Part shown: piece after piece, positions 5,390 through 10,952 of the stretch | Layout of the letters: each line of letters starts with the position of its first letter | Position numbering within the stretch: the stretch's first letter is position 1 | Origin: Candidatus Eiseniibacteriota bacterium | GTDB taxonomy: Bacteria; Eisenbacteria; RBG-16-71-46; SZUA-252 | Assembly (NCBI GenBank): GCA_016880395.1 | Contig: JAEHDN010000294.1 | Span: forward strand, 1 to 10,952 | Direction: 5' to 3' | DNA: 10,952 nt | Notes under the pieces: generated by a model | The model's input: only the letters and a program-made list of their open reading frames with translations | Told to the model about the DNA's origin: nothing | Database searches by the model: none | Program-made: the position numbers and the translations under genes

Positions 5390-7290
5390 CGGGCCGTGAG
5401 CACTGCGAGGATCTCGTCGCCGTAGAGCTCGATCTTCCGCGGGCCGATTCCGTAGCAGAGCGTCAGCTCGGCGGTGGTCCCGGGGTTCGTGGTTGCGATG
5501 TCCTCGAGCGTGCGATCCGACGCGACCACGAACGCGGGCACCGCGTCGCGGCGCGCCCGCTCGAGCCGCCAGCGGCGGAGCGCGTCGAATCGACGCTCGT
5601 AGCCAGGGGCGATCTCGGGGCTGCTGCTAGCGACCGCTGCCGCACCCTTGCCCGTCTTCCGCCTCGCCTTGCCCGTGCGGGGTGCTTCGACCGGAGGCAG
5701 CACGAGCTTTGCCGCGCGCCTTCCTTCCAGCACGGCCCTGCCGGAATCCGTCAGCATGAGGAGCTGGTACTCGCCTTGCGTGAAGTCGACCCAGCCCGCG
5801 GACACGCACCGCTGGAGCAAGAGACCCACCCACGACTCGGGGTAGGAAGCGAGCGTCCCGAAGGCACGGCCGCTCGCCAGTCCGTACCGCACGAGCCGCT
5901 CGTCCTTCTCGCCGCGCAAGAGCTTCACCGCCGCCTTGAAGCCGAGCCGCTGGTCCACGCGGGCCGCCGCGGTGAGGGCGGCGTTCACGATCTCCGCGGT
6001 GCGTCCGGGATCCTCGTCGTCGCCATCCGCCAGCCGGCGGCACACGTCGCACCGTCCGCATCCGTGGAGCGTCTCCGCCTCGTCCCCGAAGTAACGGAGG
6101 ATCGCGTCGTGGCGGCACGAGCCCCCCTCCGCCCAGCGGAGGAGGTCGCGGAACATCGACCACTTGTGCTCGACCCACTCACGCGATGATGCGCCGTCGC
6201 CCTCGATGAGCGCCTTGCGCCTCGGAATGTCCGCCGATCGGAGGAGCAGGAGTCCAATGGCGTCCTGGCCATCGCGCCCGGCGCGGCCGACCTCCTGGTA
6301 GTAGGCCTCGACCGAATCGGGCGGCGAGCGGTGGATGACGGCGCGAACGTCGGCGCGATCGATCCCCATGCCGAACGCGTTCGTCGCGGCGACGATCTGG
6401 AGCTGACCGGCCATGAAGCGCCGCTGCACCTCGGAGCGATGCGCGCCGTTGAGCCCGGCGTGATACCACCCGACGCTCCATCCCTCGGCGCGCAGGCGCC
6501 TGGCCTCCTCCTCGGCGTCCTTGCGCGAGAGGCAATAGATGATCGCGGCGCCCGAGCTTGCCGGTGCTCGTCCGCTCGCTGTGCGCCGGCCCAGCGCTTC
6601 CTCCAGCGTCTCGTCGATCGCGGCGTTCCGCTCCTCGGCTGACACGATGTCCCGCACGCGGAGCGACAGATTGGGCCTCGCGAATCCGCGCACGATCTGG
6701 GGCGTGTCGGCGCCGAGGCCGAGCTGGGCGACGATGTCGTCCCGCACGACGGGCGTGGCCGTCGCGGTGCAGGCGAGCACCATGCAGCCGGGCAGGCTGC
6801 GCAGAAATCCGCCGATCTCGCGGTAGTCGGGCCTGAAGTCGTGCCCCCACTGGCTGATGCAATGCGCCTCGTCGATCGCGACGAGCGGGCAGCGCAGCTC
6901 GCCCGCGAGCCGCCGGAATCCGGGGAAGGGGAGCCGCTCCGGCGCGACGTAGACGAGGCGGTAGCGGCCGTCGCGGATCCCATCGAGCCGGGCGAAGACC
7001 TCGTCCTGCGAGAGCGTGCTTGCGAGATAGGTCGCCGGCACGCCGCGCCGGGCGAGCGCGTCCACCTGGTCCTGCATGAGTGCGATCAAGGGCGAGATGA
7101 CGATCGTGACGCCGTCGAGGAGTGTCGCGGGGAGCTGGTAGATGAGGCTCTTGCCGCCACCGGTGGGAGCGACGAGGAGGAGGCGGCCGCGGTGGAAGAG
7201 GGTTTCGAGGGACTCGAGCTGCCCGGGGCGGAACGCCGCGTAGCCCATGCGGGCGAGGGCTGGCTCGAATGGTAGGACAGCCGTTGTCAT
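5386..7290 (-). CDS. recQ: ATP-dependent DNA helicase RecQ
   Basis: This 634-residue 3'-5' DNA helicase would act in recombination repair and stalled-fork processing. Visible elements are the Q-motif region FRPGQ (20-24), Walker A PTGGGKS (42-48), DEAH (140-143) followed by the RecQ-specific aromatic loop ISQWGHDFRPDY (145-156), ACTATAT (173-179), NAFGMGIDR (304-312) and QEVGRAGRDG (332-341). The zinc-binding cysteines C392, C411, C414 and C417 mark the RecQ zinc subdomain. A winged-helix RQC domain follows (about 430-525), then a basic Lys/Arg/Ala-rich linker (about 537-555) and an HRDC domain (about 562-632) ending EILAVLTAR. The length fits full bacterial RecQ proteins. ATG 7290 has GGGGAGG (minus strand, 7306-7300) 9 nt upstream. 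The gene converges on the nuclease-helicase operon and shares its last bases with the small membrane-protein gene. Confidence 0.96.
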   Translation of the reverse strand: MTTAVLPFEPALARMGYAAFRPGQLESLETLFHRGRLLLVAPTGGGKSLIYQLPATLLDGVTIVISPLIALMQDQVDALARRGVPATYLASTLSQDEVFARLDGIRDGRYRLVYVAPERLPFPGFRRLAGELRCPLVAIDEAHCISQWGHDFRPDYREIGGFLRSLPGCMVLACTATATPVVRDDIVAQLGLGADTPQIVRGFARPNLSLRVRDIVSAEERNAAIDETLEEALGRRTASGRAPASSGAAIIYCLSRKDAEEEARRLRAEGWSVGWYHAGLNGAHRSEVQRRFMAGQLQIVAATNAFGMGIDRADVRAVIHRSPPDSVEAYYQEVGRAGRDGQDAIGLLLLRSADIPRRKALIEGDGASSREWVEHKWSMFRDLLRWAEGGSCRHDAILRYFGDEAETLHGCGRCDVCRRLADGDDEDPGRTAEIVNAALTAAARVDQRLGFKAAVKLLRGEKDERLVRYGLASGRAFGTLASYPESWVGLLLQRCVSAGWVDFTQGEYQLLMLTDSGRAVLEGRRAAKLVLPPVEAPRTGKARRKTGKGAAAVASSSPEIAPGYERRFDALRRWRLERARRDAVPAFVVASDRTLEDIATTNPGTTAELTLCYGIGPRKIELYGDEILAVLTAR

Positions 7291-7347
7291 GCCGCGCGAC
7301 CTCCCCGCGTCCCAACCTCACCAGCTCACGTGCGGAACAGCGCGGCC

Positions 7348-7353
7348 ATTCTA
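7348..7353 (-). promoter_or_regulatory. Possible -10 element of the recQ promoter
   Basis: Read on the minus strand the hexamer is TAGAAT (7353 to 7348), 5/6 to the TATAAT consensus and standing out in very GC-rich surroundings. It lies about 58 bp upstream of the recQ ATG. The position expected for a -35 (about 7371-7376, TAACGG) is a poor match, so an activator-dependent or extended -10 promoter would be required. I see no LexA-like palindrome here. Confidence 0.35.
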
Positions 7354-7380
7354 TCACCCGGGCGGCTGCGCCGTTACCGT

Positions 7381-7409
7381 TTGACGCGAGGCGCCACGGA
7401 GCGCATGCT
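7381..7409 (+). promoter_or_regulatory. Possible sigma70-type promoter for the phosphatase-kinase operon
   Basis: TTGACG (7381-7386) and CATGCT (7404-7409) are separated by 17 bp and lie about 72 bp before the phosphatase ATG. The -35 is strong and the -10 weak. The arrangement closely resembles the candidate promoter at 1683-1711 (TTGACG-N17-CATCCT), which modestly supports both. Confidence 0.3.
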
Positions 7410-7481
7410 CCGGGCCTCCCCGCGACCCCACGATGATGGAGATCTCTCCCGTGTCCGGACCGCGTCCATGCCCGCTTCGAC

Positions 7482-8060
7482 ATGACCCCCGCTGGTAGGT
7501 CCATCTGCCGGACTCTCGTCCTGGTCCGGCACGGGGAGTTTGCGCTCCAGTCGGGGCGTCTGACGCCGCTCGGAAGAGCGCAGGCTGCGCTGGCAGGAGA
7601 ACGTCTGCACCATCTGCCGGTCACGAGGATTCACTGCAGCACGATGAAGCGTGCCCATGAGACTGCGCTCATTCTGGCCAAGCATCACCGTGGCAAGGCC
7701 CCCGTGCGCGCGCACCTGCTGCGCGAATGCCTCCCCAGCATGCCCCGCAATCGCCGGAAGGATTTGCCCCACATCGCAGCCCACATGATCCGGCACGGAA
7801 GGGATCAGGTCGACCGCGCCTATCGTCGCTATTTCAGGCGACCCACGAATCGCGACGAATGCGAGCTACTCGTGTGCCACGGGAACTTGATCCGATATCT
7901 GGTCGGCCGCGCGGTCGGCCTGCGCCAGCACGGCTGGCTCGGCCTGGGAACGTCCCATTGCGGCATCACCGTGGTCCGCATTCTGGGAACAGGCGATTGC
8001 GTTCTGGAGCGGTACAACGATACGGGACACCTGCCGGCGACGCCGGGCAATCCCGCGTGA
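7482..8060 (+). CDS. Histidine-phosphatase superfamily protein, PGAM5/SixA-like
   Basis: This 192-residue protein belongs to the histidine phosphatase (phosphoglycerate mutase-like) superfamily. It has the catalytic RHG motif (R16, H17, G18), LTPLGRAQA (27-35), the phosphate-pocket arginine in STMKRAHET (R57), an acid candidate E82 and the second histidine in CHGNLIRY (H133). CHGNLIRYLVGRAVGL recalls PGAM5-type protein phosphatases more than glycolytic mutases, and the protein is too short for a mutase. A protein phosphatase is therefore plausible, but the substrate is not shown. No signal peptide is visible, so it should be cytoplasmic. ATG 7482 leaves only a short leader before RHG; no good Shine-Dalgarno sequence is seen. 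Its TGA (8058-8060) overlaps the ATG of the downstream kinase by one base, which implies translational coupling and a shared pathway. Confidence 0.88.
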   Translation: MTPAGRSICRTLVLVRHGEFALQSGRLTPLGRAQAALAGERLHHLPVTRIHCSTMKRAHETALILAKHHRGKAPVRAHLLRECLPSMPRNRRKDLPHIAAHMIRHGRDQVDRAYRRYFRRPTNRDECELLVCHGNLIRYLVGRAVGLRQHGWLGLGTSHCGITVVRILGTGDCVLERYNDTGHLPATPGNPA

Positions 8061-10837
8061 TGACCTCCGGCGCGCCGCCCACGATGATCGGTCCGTACCG
8101 GCTCGAGCGCGAGATCGCGCGGGGCGGGATGGGGATCGTCTACCTCGCACACGACTCCAGACTCGACCGCACGGTGGCCCTGAAGGCGCTCCCGCCGGAG
8201 CTGGCCGGAGACCCGGAGCGCCTGGAACGTTTCGAGCGCGAGGCCAAGCTCCTCGCCTCGCTCAATCATCCCAACATTGGCGCGATCTACGACGTGGTGG
8301 AGAGCGAGGGGCGCCGTTATCTCGCCCTGGAGCACATCGAGGGGGAGACACTGGCCCAGAGGCTTTCGCGAGGGGCGCTCACGATCCCCGAGGCGCTCGA
8401 GATCTGCCTCCAGATCTCGGCCGGCATGGAGACGGCGCACGAGCGGGGAGTGATTCACCGGGACCTGAAGCCGGGCAACGTGATGATCTCGGCCGGCGAT
8501 CATGTGAAGATCGTGGATTTCGGCTTGGCGAAGGGGAGCATTCGGCCCGACTCTGGCATCGCCGATTCTCCGACGGTCCCTACCTCATCGCCGACCATCA
8601 CGTCGCCGGCGTTCTCTCCCGGGACCATCCCCGGAGTGATCCTGGGGACCGCACCCTATCTGTCCCCCGAGCAAGCGCGGGGGAAACCCGTGGACCGGCG
8701 GACGGACATCTGGTCCTGGGGCTGCATCCTCTACGAATGCCTCACGGGGCGGGTGGCGTTCCACGGCGAGACGGTCTCCGACACGATCGCCAAGATCCTG
8801 GAGCGCGATCCGGACTGGGCGCTCCTTCCGAAGACCACGCCGGACCGGGTCCGCGAGCTTCTCGAGCACTGCCTCGAGAAGGATTCACGACGTCGCCTGC
8901 GCGATATCGGTGACGCGTGCGTGGCGCTGGAACGAGCGCGCGACGCCTCCGCCTTCTCGGCGCGCATGCCCGCCCGCCAGGCTGGTCGAACGACCGCCAT
9001 GCTCTCGCCCAAGAAAGCTCTCACGCTGGGCCTCCTGCTGCTCGCGTTCAGCGCGGGGGCGATTCTCGGGAGTCGTGTCTGGTCCCGGGGCTCGAATGCA
9101 GCGGCAACCCGCTTGACGCTCAGCTTCCCGGACAACCTCGACGTGGGGGCGTGGGACATAACGCCCGACGGCTCCGCGCTCGTGATGCGTGCATCGGAGC
9201 GCGGCACGGACTCGACCGCGGACGGCCGCGTCTCCCGTCTCTACGTCCGCCCGTTCGACAGCTACGACGTGCGGGTGCTTCCCGGGACCGAGAACACCTA
9301 TGGCGCGCCCGTCGTGACGCGGGACTCTCGCAATGTGCTCTTCGTTACCGCGACGTCCTACGCCTCGGTGAACAGGACGCTCGCCCGGGTCGCTCTGGAC
9401 GGGAGATCGCCGGCGGTGAAGGTCGCGGCGTGGGATCCCGACTGGTGGGTGACCATGGCCCCCTATCGCGGGGACATCCTGGTCACGAGGAATGGCGAGG
9501 AGCTGATTCGGATCCCGGGCTCCGGCGGTGCGCCTGTGTCGTTGGGGCGCATTCAGTGCGACGATTCCACAGCCACTTTCGAGCCTGCCCGTGGGCAGGC
9601 CGTCCTGGGCGACAACTCCGTCCTGTTCAAGTGCACGACGTTCGACTCGCAGGGATACCATGTGGGCGCCGCGTCGGTGGATCTGCGCACGCGCCGCGCT
9701 CGCATCCTCCTCCGAGACGGGGACAGTCCGGTGCTTTCTCCGACGGGACACCTGCTGTTCATGCGTGGGGACGCTCTGTTCGCCGTCCGCTGCGATGCTC
9801 ACGGAGTGCCGAAGGGAACGGCGGTCGGGCTGGTCCAGGGGATTCGCGCACCGGGGTCGTGGATCGTACTGGCGGGCAACGGCACGCTTGTCTACATGCC
9901 GGGCGGTCGCGTGTCCGAGCAAAGGCACCTCGTGCTCCTGGAGCGGAATGGAAGCGTCGTAGCTTGGTCGGATGATCGGAGACGGTTCGCTGGCTGCCAT
10001 GCCGTGTCCCAGGACGGGAGCCAGGTCGCGGTCGAGGTCATGAATGGCAATCTGGGAGAGATCTGGATCGCCGACCTCCCACATCACGAGCTGAGTCGAA
10101 CCTTCGCCGCCTCGACGGCGAGCCTCAGCTACCCTGCCCTGTCTCCGGACGGAAGCCGCATCGTGTTTCGGCGGGCGAGCGCGGATTCTACGAACGGCGT
10201 CTGGCTCGCCCGGACGGATGGGACGGGAGAGATGGTACGGCTGCTGGCCTCGCCGACGGACCAGTCGGTTCGCTATTACCCCCTGGGCTGGACGGCCGAT
10301 GGATCGACCGTTTACCTCGACAAGTGGATTGGATCTCGCGCAGGTCTGGCCCGGATCCGTGTGACCCCTGTACCGGACAGCGCGGCCCAGGATCTCTTCC
10401 GGCACCAAGATTCCCAGGCCATGGGAGGGGCTCCTTCCCCCGATGGGCGCTGGGTGCTCTTCCAGTGGGATCAGACCGGCCGTGCCAGGATGTACGCGGC
10501 CGAGATGCATCGCGACGGCTCGCTCGGTGGGCCGTTTCGGGTCTCGCACTGGGACGCGACCGCCCCGCGTTGGTCGAGCGACGGACGCACCGGCTACTGG
10601 TCCGAAGGAGGGCAAGTGGTTGCGGCTCCGTTCGAGCCTTCCTCAGGCAGGTTCTCCGACATCAGGAGAGCCGCGTTCGACTCTCGCTTGATGATCAAAG
10701 ATTACGCCCCCTTGCCTGGCGGGAGGTTCTTTGCGGTGCAAGGCGTCCGAGAAGAGACCTCCACCGCCAAGGAGGTGAGCGTCGTGTTCCACTGGACCCA
10801 CGAGCTCGACCGTGCGATGAGCGCGGCGGAGAAATGA
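8060..10837 (+). CDS. Membrane Ser/Thr protein kinase with C-terminal TolB/PD40 propeller
   Basis: This 925-residue protein combines a Hanks-type kinase, one membrane span and a beta-propeller. Motifs are the glycine loop ARGGMG (20-25, Ala replacing the first Gly), K42 in VALKAL, HRDLKPGN (133-140, D135), DFG (153-155) and SPEQ (202-205). The activation segment is long and Ser/Thr/Pro-rich (about 160-192), with four SP pairs. The membrane span is at about 319-340. WD40/PD40-like repeats follow, with ITPDGS (367-372), LSPDGS (694-699), WTADGS (744-749) and PSPDGR (792-797). The start at 8060 was chosen because the protein then opens MTSGAPPTMIGPYRLE just before the kinase fold and overlaps the phosphatase stop as TGATG. 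The frame is open 111 codons further upstream, but that stretch overlaps the phosphatase gene and looks non-coding. The propeller probably faces the periplasm. It shares architecture, not close sequence identity, with the kinase at the left edge. Confidence 0.95.
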   Translation: MTSGAPPTMIGPYRLEREIARGGMGIVYLAHDSRLDRTVALKALPPELAGDPERLERFEREAKLLASLNHPNIGAIYDVVESEGRRYLALEHIEGETLAQRLSRGALTIPEALEICLQISAGMETAHERGVIHRDLKPGNVMISAGDHVKIVDFGLAKGSIRPDSGIADSPTVPTSSPTITSPAFSPGTIPGVILGTAPYLSPEQARGKPVDRRTDIWSWGCILYECLTGRVAFHGETVSDTIAKILERDPDWALLPKTTPDRVRELLEHCLEKDSRRRLRDIGDACVALERARDASAFSARMPARQAGRTTAMLSPKKALTLGLLLLAFSAGAILGSRVWSRGSNAAATRLTLSFPDNLDVGAWDITPDGSALVMRASERGTDSTADGRVSRLYVRPFDSYDVRVLPGTENTYGAPVVTRDSRNVLFVTATSYASVNRTLARVALDGRSPAVKVAAWDPDWWVTMAPYRGDILVTRNGEELIRIPGSGGAPVSLGRIQCDDSTATFEPARGQAVLGDNSVLFKCTTFDSQGYHVGAASVDLRTRRARILLRDGDSPVLSPTGHLLFMRGDALFAVRCDAHGVPKGTAVGLVQGIRAPGSWIVLAGNGTLVYMPGGRVSEQRHLVLLERNGSVVAWSDDRRRFAGCHAVSQDGSQVAVEVMNGNLGEIWIADLPHHELSRTFAASTASLSYPALSPDGSRIVFRRASADSTNGVWLARTDGTGEMVRLLASPTDQSVRYYPLGWTADGSTVYLDKWIGSRAGLARIRVTPVPDSAAQDLFRHQDSQAMGGAPSPDGRWVLFQWDQTGRARMYAAEMHRDGSLGGPFRVSHWDATAPRWSSDGRTGYWSEGGQVVAAPFEPSSGRFSDIRRAAFDSRLMIKDYAPLPGGRFFAVQGVREETSTAKEVSVVFHWTHELDRAMSAAEK

Positions 10838-10886
10838 CGGCGAACATCCCCGGATTCTACTTCAGCGTGATGCGTCCGCCTTCGCC

Positions 10887-10952
10887 TCAGTGCCCGCCAC
10901 GCCCCGCCGCCCGCTTGTAGAAGCGCCTCGCCTTGTTGCGGTTGCCGCAGGC
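10887..10952 (-). CDS. C-terminal end of a CGNR zinc-finger protein (partial)
   Basis: Only the last 21 codons and the TGA (10889-10887) are inside the window. They read ACGNRNKARRFYKRAAGRGGH. The CGNR motif followed by KARRFY is the signature end of the CGNR zinc-finger family (DUF1470/ABATE-domain proteins), which are presumed transcriptional regulators. The first zinc-ligand cysteine pair and the N-terminal domain lie outside. The gene converges on the kinase with a 49-bp gap in which I see no clear terminator. Confidence 0.8.
   Translation of the reverse strand, partial: ACGNRNKARRFYKRAAGRGGH

Noticed and set aside
1768..7290. Anti-phage defence island built on the nuclease-helicase and RecQ
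   Set aside because: No other defence, phage or mobile-element genes are present. RecQ looks like a standard repair protein, and the nuclease-helicase belongs to a widely distributed family.
7727..8059. A 111-codon N-terminal extension of the second kinase
   Set aside because: It lies wholly inside the phosphatase gene in another frame, and its translation looks like a shadow. The TGATG overlap gives a better start at 8060.
8885..10615. A 576-codon open frame antisense to the second kinase
   Set aside because: It has low-complexity Arg/Pro/His-rich composition and no domain motifs. It overlaps the well-supported propeller region.
10838..10886. Possible terminator between the second kinase and the CGNR gene
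   Set aside because: Only distant GGCGAA/TTCGCC ends can pair, with a long loop and no U-tract. This is not convincing.

Overview
The window is about 11 kb of very GC-rich bacterial DNA with tightly packed genes. Two membrane-spanning Ser/Thr kinases carrying TolB/PD40-type beta-propellers suggest a soil or environmental lineage rich in such kinases (Acidobacteriota, Gemmatimonadota, Candidatus Eisenbacteria or relatives). This placement is inference from gene style. There are no rRNA or tRNA genes, mobile elements or CRISPR arrays.

Layout, left to right. (1) Positions 1-1459, minus strand: a kinase-propeller protein whose C-terminus lies outside the window. (2) Positions 1460-1767: a divergent intergenic region with two near-identical palindromes of the form CCGAAC-N4-GTTCGG, whose arms match the LexA/SOS 'Cheo box' of Gram-positive-type LexA. 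It also holds a possible sigma70-type promoter and an 8-codon leader ORF that ends on the start codon of the next gene. (3) Positions 1768-5259, plus strand: a 1163-residue fusion of a RecB/Cas4-like Fe-S nuclease (TM0106 family), a DEDD RNase H-like exonuclease and a Dna2-type SF1 helicase. (4) Positions 5237-5389: a perfect 22-bp palindrome over the nuclease stop codon, an AGGAGG ribosome binding site, and a 38-codon single-span membrane protein that is easily missed. (5) Positions 5386-7290, minus strand: RecQ, converging on the nuclease operon and overlapping the small gene by 4 bp. (6) Positions 7482-10837, plus strand: a PGAM5-like histidine-superfamily phosphatase translationally coupled (TGATG overlap) to a second complete kinase-propeller protein. 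(7) Positions 10887-10952, minus strand: the C-terminal tip of a CGNR zinc-finger protein.

Two functional themes stand out. The middle is a DNA-processing block: a Dna2-like nuclease-helicase facing RecQ, possibly under SOS control. It is flanked by signalling genes, one of which looks like a kinase-phosphatase pair. The most unusual points are the paired LexA-like palindromes, the overlooked small membrane protein with its palindrome, and the coupled phosphatase-kinase operon.
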